DNA of 64,000 nt from Bacillus sp. Y1. Lineage in GTDB: Bacteria > Bacillota > Bacilli > Bacillales > Cytobacillaceae. The notes beneath the pieces are model-generated. The model made no database searches, was not told the DNA's origin, and was given only the letters and a program-made list of their open reading frames with translations. Of the stretch, positions 41,939 to 50,340 are shown piece by piece (position 1 is the first letter of the stretch; every line of letters begins with the position of its first letter). The stretch covers positions 386,501 through 450,500 of the forward strand of contig NZ_CP030028.1 in the NCBI RefSeq assembly GCF_003586445.1, written 5' to 3'. The position numbers and the translations under genes are program-made.

Positions 41939-42649
41939 TTACCAAGGGATAATCCCATTTGTATTAAGGATTTTACCATTATAATTTGTTTCACTTAATG
42001 CATGTTTAACAATGATTTGTGCACCTTCTGCAGCTGTTTTGCCTCCAGGAGCATTTCCATTAAGGTCAGTAGTGGTAAAACCAGGGGTAATACCTAAAAT
42101 TTCTGGACCGCTAGTACCAAATTCCTTTCCAAATGCTAATGTCAAAGAATTCACAGCAGTTTTTGATGAGTTATATCCTAATAAATTAAGGTGACCCGCT
42201 TCACCATTGTCAAACATTGTTTGTGATGCCATATCCGTAGTTAAATTAACAATTTTACCACGGTGAGCTTTTTTAACCAATGGTAAAAAGACTTGAATCA
42301 TTTGGAATGTTCCAAAGAAATTAACCTCAAATCCTTGACGAAGTGTTTCTAATTTTAATTCACTAGGTGAAATATTGAAATCAAGTGCGATACCAGCGTT
42401 ATTAATTAGTAAATCTAAATGGTCAGTTACATCAAGAATCTTTTTTAATGCATTTTGAATGGATTGTGTGTCAGAAATATCAATTTTAACAAACGTAACA
42501 TTTGTAAAACCTAAAGTTTGTACCGCTTTTTGACCCAGTTCCTCGTTTCGAGCTCCTAAAAATACGTGATAGTCTTTTTCTACTAATTGTTGAACAATTT
42601 CATATCCAATCCCTTTATTGGCACCTGTTACAAAAGCGAATTTTTTCAT
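41939..42649 (-). CDS. Short-chain dehydrogenase/reductase
   Basis: About 236 residues from ATG 42649, with GGAGG 7 bp upstream. TGANKGIGYEIV (NADPH motif), LLINNAG, catalytic Tyr/Lys in YNSSKTAVNSL and a GITPGFTTTDLNG segment are all intact. SDRs of this type (carbonyl-reductase-like) reduce aldehydes and ketones. Co-transcribed with merR, which fits an electrophile-detoxifying unit. Confidence 0.9.
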   Translation of the reverse strand: MKKFAFVTGANKGIGYEIVQQLVEKDYHVFLGARNEELGQKAVQTLGFTNVTFVKIDISDTQSIQNALKKILDVTDHLDLLINNAGIALDFNISPSELKLETLRQGFEVNFFGTFQMIQVFLPLVKKAHRGKIVNLTTDMASQTMFDNGEAGHLNLLGYNSSKTAVNSLTLAFGKEFGTSGPEILGITPGFTTTDLNGNAPGGKTAAEGAQIIVKHALSETNYNGKILNTNGIIPW

Positions 42650-42795
42650 ATATTTTCCTCCATTTTTCAATACTGCTCAGATACAATTAAAAGATACAAC
42701 CTAAACCTAGGTTGAGGTCAAGATTTTTATGAAATGTTTTTTCATCCCTTGATGAGATATGGCTATTCTCGAGGAAAGAATTAAATAAATTCTTC

Positions 42796-42822
42796 AAAAA
42801 GAAGCCTGGATACTTCCAAGCT
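42796..42822 (-). terminator. Terminator after the quinone-reductase-like gene
   Basis: On the minus strand AGCTTGGA (42822-42815) and TCCAGGCT (42810-42803) pair with one G-U, followed by TCTTTTT. Confidence 0.6.
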
Positions 42823-42900
42823 CTCTGGTTTTATCTTTTTTATATTTGGTTTAAAATATAATGCACATACTTTTCAGTAAATTTGTTCCATCTCTTCACA

Positions 42901-43443
42901 TCAGAATACGTTCTTATTCAGGGATGGTTGAAGTACGTAATCTACATAAGCTTTTGCATTTTCTGTTAATTGCTCATCAGATACATGCATTACACCATTT
43001 AAAATAAATAGTGGCATAAAGCGAGTCCCAATTAGGTTGCTAGTTTGTTGTAAAGGTGTTGTTAATGTCTCCATCGAAAAGTTGTTGTAACCAGTTGTTT
43101 GATATGAATCTTTAGGTCCGAAGGTTGAAATAGCTAAACCTAGTTCCTTACCGTGAAGCTTGTCTCCTCCTTCACCATAAGCCCAACCATAAGATAGCAC
43201 TTCATCTTGCCATTGTTTTAATAACCCTGGTGTGCTGTACCAGTAGAATGGAAATTGAAGAATAATTCGATCATGGGATTCTAACAGCCGTTGTTCGTGA
43301 TCTACGTTTATTTTTCCATCTGGGTAAGCTTGATAAAGCGTGTGAAGCGTAATTTCTTCATAGTTTTTTAATTCTTCCATCCAAGCTCGGTTAATTCTAG
43401 ATTGTTCAAGATTTGGGTGAGTTATTATAACAAGTGTTTTCAT
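42901..43443 (-). CDS. NAD(P)H quinone oxidoreductase, flavodoxin fold (YwrO/KefF-like)
   Basis: 180 residues. VIITHPNLEQSRINRAWMEE, ILQFPFYWYSTPGLLKQWQD and LGLAISTFGPKDSYQ match the Flavodoxin_2 family of FMN-dependent two-electron quinone reductases. It protects from quinones by reducing them with NAD(P)H. A perfect 20-bp palindrome 65 bp upstream is probably the MarR binding site. GGAGAAA precedes ATG. Confidence 0.9.
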   Translation of the reverse strand: MKTLVIITHPNLEQSRINRAWMEELKNYEEITLHTLYQAYPDGKINVDHEQRLLESHDRIILQFPFYWYSTPGLLKQWQDEVLSYGWAYGEGGDKLHGKELGLAISTFGPKDSYQTTGYNNFSMETLTTPLQQTSNLIGTRFMPLFILNGVMHVSDEQLTENAKAYVDYVLQPSLNKNVF

Positions 43444-43507
43444 TTAAATTTCTCCTTTGGTTAAAAATATTTTTATAAAGTATGTCGTCAACAATAAGTT
43501 CAATAGA

Positions 43508-43527
43508 ATATTTGTATATACAAATAT
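43508..43527. promoter_or_regulatory. MarR operator 1 (perfect palindrome)
   Basis: ATATTTGTATATACAAATAT, upstream of the oxidoreductase gene. Closely related sites are at 43674 and 44163. Confidence 0.7.
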
Positions 43528-43673
43528 GAGTTTAAAAAAATCTGCTTCAAAAGCAACATTAATTTAATCTTTTTGGTCTTGATACATGGCTTATAAAACA
43601 TGTAGATATAAGCACCGTTGCATGCTAATTGCTGATATGGAAATAAAGATCTTTATTTGAACTTGTTAAAAAG

Positions 43674-43692
43674 ATATTTGTATATGCAAATG
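43674..43692. promoter_or_regulatory. MarR operator 2
   Basis: ATATTTGTATATGCAAATG, just past the marR stop and upstream of the oxidoreductase gene. It shares the TTTGTATATRCAAA core. Confidence 0.6.
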
Positions 43693-43706
43693 AAAGGATA
43701 AAAAAA

Positions 43707-44144
43707 TTACGAATTTTTTTCCAGCTTATTGCTCGCTTCATGAAGCATTCTGCTTAAATCAAGACTAAATTCTCGACCTAATATTTGAGAATAATCATTA
43801 AACATTTCTTTTAGAGATATACGAAATTGTTTGTAAGCTTTTTCTCCTTCTTCGGTCAAGGATATAAACGTTTGTTTGCCATTCATTTTTCTAGTAACAA
43901 GCTTTAACTTCTCTAGTTTATCAATAAACCTTGTACTAGTAGAGGGAGCGATAGATAATTTATGGCAAAGTTCTTTTTGAGTTATTTCAGGATTGAATTT
44001 TACGATCATGATCATGTAATAATAGGATGGCGCAAGGTCCCCAAAATCAAACGTATTTTCAGCTATTTTAGTAATGTTCCGAGCAAAACGGCTAGCTGTG
44101 AAATATAAACAATGAATTAATACTTGTTGTTCTTCTTCGTTCAT
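43707..44144 (-). CDS. MarR-family regulator
   Basis: 145 residues. The winged helix (NPEITQKELCHKLSIAPSTS, TRFIDKLEKLKLVTRKMNGK with the DxR-type wing) is flanked by dimerisation helices. MarR proteins release DNA on binding phenolics or oxidation; a cysteine at residue 12 could sense redox. Three copies of one palindrome surround the gene and its neighbour, so autoregulation and control of the quinone-reductase gene are likely. Confidence 0.9.
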   Translation of the reverse strand: MNEEEQQVLIHCLYFTASRFARNITKIAENTFDFGDLAPSYYYMIMIVKFNPEITQKELCHKLSIAPSTSTRFIDKLEKLKLVTRKMNGKQTFISLTEEGEKAYKQFRISLKEMFNDYSQILGREFSLDLSRMLHEASNKLEKNS

Positions 44145-44162
44145 TTTAATCAGTCCTTATTT

Positions 44163-44181
44163 CATTTGCATATACAAATTA
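44163..44181. promoter_or_regulatory. MarR operator 3
   Basis: CATTTGCATATACAAATTA, 19 bp upstream of the marR start, consistent with autoregulation. Confidence 0.6.
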
Positions 44182-44427
44182 ACATACTTAAATATTTCAG
44201 TCAATTACAACATACATCGAAAGCATTTTTTTCAGTCTTATCAAGGAAATTGGTGAGGATGGTAGAAAAATTACAAAAAGTTACTTGGTTAGATAACCCA
44301 TAAATATAGGAAGTGTAGAATTATACTCGAACTCTTTATGAGCAAACTTGGCAGTTATTAGCTTAAAAAGTGAACTTGAAACTTTCTTACATAGTGTTCC
44401 GTATTTTAAATGAGGGGAAGTGATTAG

Positions 44428-44934
44428 TTGGAAGAGAAAAAGTTTTATAATTCAAGAATTTATATGTTTGTAATACTGATAATTTTTGTTCCGTTGTTCA
44501 TTTTGATAGGAGTAGATATTTATTATAATTTAGGTACAGAAATGAATGGGCGTCTTTGGGCAAGACTGCTTCTTCTTTTATTAATGGAGATGTTTTTCTT
44601 ATATGGTGTTGTTTATTCGTTTAAACAATTAATAAATCCATCATTACTCATAACTGTGACTGAAACAGGTATCATCGTTGTGCAAAATAAAACAAATATT
44701 GAAATTGGTTGGGGAGATATCGAATCTTATATGATTTGCGGAAGGCCCAGCACAGGTGGAATTGTTAATTTTTATATATTCCTGAAAGCTGGAATAGCCT
44801 CTACCACTATTCCTAAGGAGTTGAAAATTGAATATCATTTTATGAAAAAACAAAAAAAACTGAAAGCAGCCTTCGACGAAAATAAAATTAAAGAACTTCC
44901 ACCGGATTATGATTTCGTGAAAAACATTAAATGA
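44428..44934 (+). CDS. Membrane protein with PH-like domain, unknown
   Basis: 168 residues, TTG start behind GGGGAAGTG. Two N-terminal membrane helices (about 11-31 and 46-66) are followed by a strand-rich cytoplasmic domain (LITVTETGIIVVQNKTNIEI, GWGDIESYMICG). This is the arrangement of small bacterial PH-like (STM3941-type) proteins. Function unknown. Confidence 0.65.
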   Translation: MEEKKFYNSRIYMFVILIIFVPLFILIGVDIYYNLGTEMNGRLWARLLLLLLMEMFFLYGVVYSFKQLINPSLLITVTETGIIVVQNKTNIEIGWGDIESYMICGRPSTGGIVNFYIFLKAGIASTTIPKELKIEYHFMKKQKKLKAAFDENKIKELPPDYDFVKNIK

Positions 44935-45055
44935 CGCTTGTTATAATAACTGCTTATATAATTTGAATTAGCCGTATCATAGTAACTGCAGTTTTTTCCT
45001 TTTTTATTTACTTAGAATAAAAATTTTGGGTGTTTAAACAAAGAGGAGAGTCAAT

Positions 45056-45526
45056 ATGGAAATAGTATATTTTGCAGGTGGATGTTTATGGGGAGTACAA
45101 GCTTTTATAAAAACTTTACCTGGAGTTAAGTTTACAGAAGCGGGAAGAGCTAATGGAACAAGTCAAACACTTGATAGTGATTATGATGGCTACGCCGAAT
45201 GTGTAAAAACAGGATTTAATCCGAAGGTTGTAACGATCAAGGAATTAATGGGATATTTTTTTGAAATTATTGATCCATACAGTTTGAATAAACAAGGACA
45301 GGATGTTGGTAAGAAATACAGAACAGGAGTATATAGTGAAAAGCCTGAACACTTAATAGAGGCGATGGCGTTTCTTAGTGAGAGAAATGATTATGACCTT
45401 ATAGTTGTTGAAGTATTACCTCTTACAAACTATGTGAGAAGTGCAGAAGAACATCAAGATAGGTTAGCTAGATATCCAAATGATTATTGTCATATTCCAG
45501 AAGAAATATTAAGTAGATATAAGTAA
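45056..45526 (+). CDS. Peptide-methionine (S)-S-oxide reductase, MsrA-like
   Basis: 156 residues. The catalytic motif reads GGCLWG (usual GGCFWG) at residues 8-13. GYAECVKTGFNPKVV, DPYSLNKQGQDVGKKYRTGV and the later AEEHQD are MsrA signatures. It repairs oxidised methionine using thioredoxin. The F-to-L change beside the active cysteine and the shorter N-terminus mark a divergent subgroup. AGAGGAGAG precedes ATG. Confidence 0.85.
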   Translation: MEIVYFAGGCLWGVQAFIKTLPGVKFTEAGRANGTSQTLDSDYDGYAECVKTGFNPKVVTIKELMGYFFEIIDPYSLNKQGQDVGKKYRTGVYSEKPEHLIEAMAFLSERNDYDLIVVEVLPLTNYVRSAEEHQDRLARYPNDYCHIPEEILSRYK

Positions 45527-45604
45527 GGGAGAATATTAAAAGATGGTGTATGGACTCTATGCATCTAACAAGGGGAACAGAACAGTTTAATTATTTTCAA
45601 TACT

Positions 45605-45637
45605 CGGGTGCGTTTATCTCATAACGCGTCTTTTTTG
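45605..45637. terminator. Terminator between msrA-like and DUF1232 genes
   Basis: GTGCGTT and AACGCGTC pair with wobble, followed by TTTTTT on the plus strand. Confidence 0.5.
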
Positions 45638-45695
45638 TTTAGGGAGTTTATGTATTATAAGCACGATGACAGTAAAAATTTCTCCATCATCCTTT

Positions 45696-46094
45696 CTAAC
45701 AAAATACTCCCATAATTACTTTCCCAATCCAAATTGCAAATGCAATCCAAACTAAAATAAAGAGGAAACCAACAAACCAATTCTTAGGTTTACCATTTTT
45801 CTTTATTTCTTCGGCCTTAGACCGATTCTCCTCGATTACAATAGGTGGTATTAGTTTTAATGCAAAGGAGATTCCTAGAGGAACTAAAATTAGGTCGTCG
45901 AGATAACCTAACACAGGAATAAAGTCTGGAATAAGATCTATTGGACTAAAGGCATATGCTACTACACAGATGGCAACAACCTTTGCATACCAGGAAACTC
46001 TATCATCTTTATAAGATAAATATAGTACAAATAAATTTTGTTTTAACTTTTTTGCAAAATTCTTCAATTTGGTTATACTCGTATCTTTTTCCAT
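45696..46094 (-). CDS. DUF1232 (YkvA-like) membrane protein
   Basis: 132 residues. YAKVVAICVVAYAFSPIDLI PDFIPVLGYLDD-type sequence (residues about 35-65) is the DUF1232 core, a helical hairpin with the SPIDLIPDFIP motif. A C-terminal helix (WFVGFLFILVWIAFAIWIGK) anchors it. Function unknown; found in many Bacillus. AGGAGG precedes ATG. Confidence 0.85.
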   Translation of the reverse strand: MEKDTSITKLKNFAKKLKQNLFVLYLSYKDDRVSWYAKVVAICVVAYAFSPIDLIPDFIPVLGYLDDLILVPLGISFALKLIPPIVIEENRSKAEEIKKNGKPKNWFVGFLFILVWIAFAIWIGKVIMGVFC

Positions 46095-46375
46095 TATAAG
46101 TAAGCCTCCTATAATTATAATCGAGTAAGAGGGTTTTTGAAAATTGCTGAACAGTACGGGAAATATCGAACACTATAGAGGTCAAGTACGCTAGAGTTAA
46201 AGATAGGGATTAATGCTGTGATCTGTTTTCTTTCTTATTGCACAAAAGAAGCCAGTTTTGTTTAAGAAGTAATATATCGAAATCACGTAGAATATCATTT
46301 GAGATACTATTTGAATGTGGTGAATTTACGTATTATAAATTATTTATATTAAGCTAATGAGGCGTTGATACGAGA
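46095..46375. other. Gene-free spacer with a dispersed repeat copy
   Basis: No ORF or hairpin of note, apart from a copy of the dispersed element at 46232-46266 (CTTATTGCACAAAAGAAGCC...GTTTAAG). Confidence 0.5.
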
Positions 46376-46422
46376 GGATTGAGGCCTCTTTATGTGGACT
46401 TTCCTTATTGTAGAATAGAGGC
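46376..46422. repeat. 47-bp direct repeat left of satA
   Basis: GGATTGAGGCCTCTTTATGT and following bases to AATAGAGGC match 47060-47106 at about 41 of 47 positions. The arms GCCTCT/AGAGGC can also form a hairpin. Confidence 0.7.
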
Positions 46423-46493
46423 TTAATGTTGAATAGGGTAGGTATTTAGGGCTGTGCTAGTAAAATTCTTCTTCAGAATGGGAAGGTGTCAAA

Positions 46494-47039
46494 ATGAATA
46501 GTGCAGAGGAAATCATAATTTCTCCATTAAAGGATGAATTAATTGAGGACATAAATAAAACAAATGATTATTTTAAAGTGTTTGGTAAGGTTGTACCCAG
46601 TTTTCAATCAGGAAAATGGTCTTTTGAAGAGAATCTATTTGATGAAACTAAAGAAATTCGTTTCCCAGATGATAAACTTGATTGGAGCCGATATATAAAC
46701 CGTGAAGATAAAGCTCTATTTTTAGCTTATAAGAATAATAATTGCATTGGGCAAATTAGAATAATTAAGGATTGGAATCACTTTTGTTATATTGGAAATA
46801 TCGCTGTAAAAGAAGAATTTAGAGGATATGGAATCGGGAAGTTGCTCTTAACTAAAGCGGAAGAGTGGGCAAAACAAAGAAAACTTATCGGAATGTCTCT
46901 AGAGGCTCAAGATGATAATCTTGGAGCGTGCAGGTTATATGTGAAACAAGGATTCATACTAGGTGGAGTTGACACATTGAAACAGTCATATAATCCAAAT
47001 ATAGAAACCACTTTGTATTGGTATAAGTTATTCAAGTAA
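46494..47039 (+). CDS. satA: Streptothricin acetyltransferase (SatA family, GNAT)
   Basis: 181 residues. GNAT core IGNIAVKEEFRGYGIGKLLL (acetyl-CoA loop RGYGIGK), then EWAKQRKLIGMSLEAQDDNL and LYVKQGFILGGVDTL, closely follows streptothricin acetyltransferases, as does YFKVFGKVVPSFQSGKWSFE near the N-terminus. The enzyme inactivates streptothricin by acetylating its beta-lysine. GAAGGTG precedes the ATG. It is flanked on both sides by copies of a 47-bp repeat. Confidence 0.85.
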   Translation: MNSAEEIIISPLKDELIEDINKTNDYFKVFGKVVPSFQSGKWSFEENLFDETKEIRFPDDKLDWSRYINREDKALFLAYKNNNCIGQIRIIKDWNHFCYIGNIAVKEEFRGYGIGKLLLTKAEEWAKQRKLIGMSLEAQDDNLGACRLYVKQGFILGGVDTLKQSYNPNIETTLYWYKLFK

Positions 47040-47059
47040 CGGGGGTATTGATCCAAGAA

Positions 47060-47106
47060 GGATTGAGGCCTCATTATGTTGAACTTCCTTATTGTAGAAT
47101 AGGGGC
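47060..47106. repeat. 47-bp direct repeat right of satA
   Basis: GGATTGAGGCCTCATTATGT and following bases to AATAGGGGC, partner of 46376-46422. The adjoining CAGTTTAGTTTAA extends the dispersed repeat family. Confidence 0.7.
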
Positions 47107-47230
47107 AGTTTAGTTTAATAACGGATCTGAATATGGTGATTTAACATTAGGGGAACTTAGATGAGAAAAAAATTAAAAAAGACCCAAAAAAGGTCAATTT
47201 GATACTGATACATTTGATTTAATAAAAAAA

Positions 47231-47638
47231 TTAATCTTTAAGCTGTCGAAGAACATCATTTACATCAACATGTGATCTTTTCTCAATGATTTTACCATCT
47301 TCAATTCGTAACTTCATCATAAGAGAGAATCTAACGGTTTTTCCAGTAGCAGGAACACCCAACAACGGGATACCTGTATGAGTTCCTTCAAAGATGAGAT
47401 ATGCTGCTACTTGATCACCTTCAGCTATTATGGATTGAATAGGCATTTTAAAGCCAGGGAATGCATCAAAGTTTTTTTTCTCTGATTCTACAAGTCCTTC
47501 TAAACCAGGAAAAGGTGTATCCAGTTGTGGAAAGAATACAAAGTTCTCATGGCAATAATCTTTAAGTGCCTCATAATTTTCTTGTTCGATGGTTTCATAA
47601 AAGCGACGGACCAATTCCTTGTTTGCCTCAACCGACAC
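47231..47638 (-). CDS. SnoaL-like ester cyclase/isomerase-fold protein
   Basis: About 135 residues from GTG 47638, chosen because AAGGAG lies 8 bp upstream (the frame extends to 47665). NKELVRRFYETIEQENYEAL and the later FEGTHTGIPLLGVPATGKTV are typical of the SnoaL/ketosteroid-isomerase-like fold. Members act on small hydrophobic molecules or have unknown roles. Immediately downstream of the MBL gene (33 bp), so probably co-transcribed. Confidence 0.8.
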   Translation of the reverse strand: MSVEANKELVRRFYETIEQENYEALKDYCHENFVFFPQLDTPFPGLEGLVESEKKNFDAFPGFKMPIQSIIAEGDQVAAYLIFEGTHTGIPLLGVPATGKTVRFSLMMKLRIEDGKIIEKRSHVDVNDVLRQLKD

Positions 47639-47671
47639 AACTATCACTCCTTCATAATCTTCCAATATTAT

Positions 47672-48432
47672 TTAAAATGTGTATGATTCTCCGTCATTTG
47701 GTACTAAAACATTTGAAGAGATTCCTTTTTCATTAATAAAATTTTTTAATTCTTCTCTCGATAGTGTCCAATGATTTACAGCTTCCATATGGACCGAAAT
47801 AATTTTTGCGTTCGGAGCAGCCTTGTACACTTCATATACATCTTCTTTCCCCATTACAAGAGAACCACCTAACAGGAATTGGTTATCTCCGGCATTGACC
47901 ACAATGATTTCTGGTTTGTGTGTTTCGATTACATCTTGAACATCTCCATACCATACGGTATCTCCAGCTACATATAAAGTTTTTTCATTTGTATGTTTGA
48001 AGACCACACCACACACTTGACCAGCATGCTGTAAGATTTCGCCTCTGCCATGCTCGCCTTTTGTTTTAATTAGTTGTATACCTTCAAAGACTGTATTTTC
48101 CTGTAAAACCTCTACATTTTTGAAACCAGCGTTTCGAATGACTGTCGCATCTTCCTCATTTTGGGAAAAAAGTTTAATATCTTTTGGCAATGCTTCTATA
48201 GCAGCATTATCCCAATGGTCTAAATGCAGATGAGTGACAATAACAGCATCTAAATCAGATATAATATTGTCAATCGATGTTGGTAAGCCAACTAAAGGTT
48301 GTTTTGGTCTTGTCTTAACGAATTAGGGAAAGGTGAATAAGTACCCTTTTCTGCTAAAAATGGATCTATTAAAAACTTTTTATCTGCGTATTCAACGACT
48401 ATTGTTGCATTTCGAATTAGTTGTATATTCAT
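47672..48432 (-). pseudogene. MBL-fold metallo-hydrolase, split by a one-base deletion
   Basis: The first part starts at ATG 48432 (MNIQLIRNATIVVEYADKKF) and runs to LRQDQNN. One base is then missing near 48300 in AACAACCTTTAG. In the next frame the protein continues PLVGLPTSIDNIISDLDAVI, THLHLDHW (zinc motif HxHxDH), and on to the C-terminus with VAGDTVWYGDVQD. All metal-binding residues survive, so the break is recent or a sequencing error. Family: UlaG-like beta-lactamase-fold hydrolases. Confidence 0.85.
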
Positions 48433-48562
48433 ATTAATTAACTCCTTTTCTTTGAAATTTCCTTGGAACAATGTATATTCTAAACTATGACCCATTGACC
48501 GATACATAGATTAAATAAAGTCTTTTGCCTGTTTGACTTTATTATTGAAAGGAGTTAATTGA

Positions 48563-48973
48563 ATGTTAGATAACACGGATATTAAAATCTTAGATGAACT
48601 ATCCAAGAACAGTCGGATTACAATGAAAGAATTGGGTGAGAAAGTGCATTTGACTGGACCAGCTACTTCAGCCAGAGTGGAGAAATTAGAGGATAGTGGA
48701 GTTATTGAGGGTTACACCATTAAAATTAACCAAGCTAAATTGGGATTTAATATACATGCTTTTATCACTATCATTACGCAAAGCACTAATCATAAGCCAT
48801 ATTTATCGTTCATCAAAACACAGGAACAATACCTTGTAAGTAACTATAAAATCAGTGGAGATGGTTGTTACCTTCTTGAATGTAAATTTCCATCTAATGA
48901 ACTAATGAATCAGTTTTTGGAAGAGTTAAACGAGCATGCAAACTATAAATTATCGATTGTTATTAATAAATAG
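48563..48973 (+). CDS. Lrp/AsnC-family regulator
   Basis: 136 residues. N-terminal helix-turn-helix (TDIKILDELSKNSRITMKEL, GEKVHLTGPATSARVEKLED) and a C-terminal RAM ligand domain (FITIITQSTNHKPYLSFIKT, GDGCYLLECKF). It is divergent from the MBL/SnoaL unit, whose promoter it probably controls. The amino acid or metabolite sensed is unknown. GAAAGGAG precedes the ATG. Confidence 0.9.
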   Translation: MLDNTDIKILDELSKNSRITMKELGEKVHLTGPATSARVEKLEDSGVIEGYTIKINQAKLGFNIHAFITIITQSTNHKPYLSFIKTQEQYLVSNYKISGDGCYLLECKFPSNELMNQFLEELNEHANYKLSIVINK

Positions 48974-49055
48974 TCATCAATAATGAGATGTTTGTGAATT
49001 AATACACTTAAACTATCGGGTGCTTTACTTTAAGAAAATATGACTACTGAAGTGG

Positions 49056-49090
49056 AAGAAGCCTCACTCAATCGAGAGGCTTCTATTTGA
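49056..49090 (+). terminator. Terminator after the Lrp-like gene
   Basis: GAAGCCTC (49058-49065) and GAGGCTTC (49076-49083), then TATTTG. The remaining spacer 48974-49286 holds no gene. Confidence 0.55.
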
Positions 49091-49286
49091 ATTTGTAGGT
49101 AAAATGAACGAGTAAAGTATTTCTATTCTATTATCCCATTAGTAGATTTGTAAAAAAACGTAAGGAAAAAGATCGAATTTTGTTAACACATTCTTTATAA
49201 AGCTATAAATATATCTACACACTAGTTCAACATCCATTTTCTAGAATATATTTGAGTTTAAATTTAGATAGGAGATGGTGGAGAAC

Positions 49287-50117
49287 ATGAGTAAAAAATT
49301 ATTAATAGGTACAGGCGTGGCCTTTTCGTTGTTATTCAGCCCGCTGAGTCAGGCGTTTGCAGAAGAGCCAACAGTTGGGGAAAGAAAACAAGTGGATAAT
49401 GTAGCGCACCGTGGTGCAACAGCTTATGCGCCTGAAAATACGATTGCTGCTTTTGATCTAGCAGTTGATATGAAAGCCGATTATATTGAAATCGATGTTC
49501 AAAGAAGTAAAGATGGTGAATTGGTCTTAATTCACGATACAACTGTAGATCGTACAACAGATGGAACAGGAAAAGTAGGGGAATTAACATTCGAACAGCT
49601 TAGAAGTCTTGATGCAGGCAGTTGGAAGGGGGAACAATATGAAGGAGAACCGATCCCAACATTTGAAGAGATTCTTGATCGTTACCGGGGCAAGGTTGGA
49701 ATCTTAATAGAATTAAAGGCTCCAGAACTTTACCCAGGGATTGAAAAACAAGTGGCAGAAGCATTAAAAGAACGAAATCTCGATAAACCACAAAATGAAA
49801 AAATCATTATTCAATCTTTTAACTTTGAATCAATGAAGATGACGAACGAGCTTCTTCCGCTAGTTCCGATTGGCGTATTAACTTCTAACCGTGCCCATAC
49901 AACACCGGAAGCTTTGCAAGAATTTTCAACCTATGCGGATTGGTTTAACCCAAGCTATGGAATTGTGACAGAAGAATTAGTGAATCAAGTTCACTCTCTT
50001 GGTATGAAAATTGGATCATGGACCGTACGTAGTCAAGAAGCAGCAGACTTTCTATTCGAGATGAAGGTTGATGCTATCATTACTGATTATCCGGATTATG
50101 TAGATCCTAGAAACTAA
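49287..50117 (+). CDS. Secreted glycerophosphodiester phosphodiesterase
   Basis: About 276 residues from MSKKLLIGTG (a frame start 12 bases earlier is possible). A Sec signal peptide ends at AFA. GDPD motifs follow: VAHRGATAYAPENTIAAFDL (catalytic His), YIEIDVQRSKDGELVLIHD (metal Glu/Asp, second His) and LIELKAPELYPGIE. C-terminal WTVRSQ...DAIITDYPD completes the barrel. It hydrolyses glycerophosphodiesters from lipids or teichoic acid outside the cell, releasing glycerol-3-phosphate. Monocistronic, with its own terminator. Confidence 0.92.
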   Translation: MSKKLLIGTGVAFSLLFSPLSQAFAEEPTVGERKQVDNVAHRGATAYAPENTIAAFDLAVDMKADYIEIDVQRSKDGELVLIHDTTVDRTTDGTGKVGELTFEQLRSLDAGSWKGEQYEGEPIPTFEEILDRYRGKVGILIELKAPELYPGIEKQVAEALKERNLDKPQNEKIIIQSFNFESMKMTNELLPLVPIGVLTSNRAHTTPEALQEFSTYADWFNPSYGIVTEELVNQVHSLGMKIGSWTVRSQEAADFLFEMKVDAIITDYPDYVDPRN

Positions 50118-50139
50118 TTTTTGTGATGTTGAAAATAAA

Positions 50140-50182
50140 AAGAGTAGTATTTACGTAGAAAACGTTAAATACTACTCTTATT
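50140..50182 (+). terminator. Terminator of the GDPD gene
   Basis: AAGAGTAGTATTTA (50140-50153) and TAAATACTACTCTT (50166-50179), followed by ATTCA. A perfect 14-bp stem. Confidence 0.75.
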
Positions 50183-50340
50183 CATATTGAATGTACCATT
50201 GAAAAAAATATGATATTGTGGTAAATTTATATAGATACACATTGTTTAATTAATTTTTAGTATACTATCCCTATCCTAATTATACGATGTAATCGGTACG
50301 TTAGTCAACCTTTTTATTAAATTTTTTAAGGAGTGTTGGT

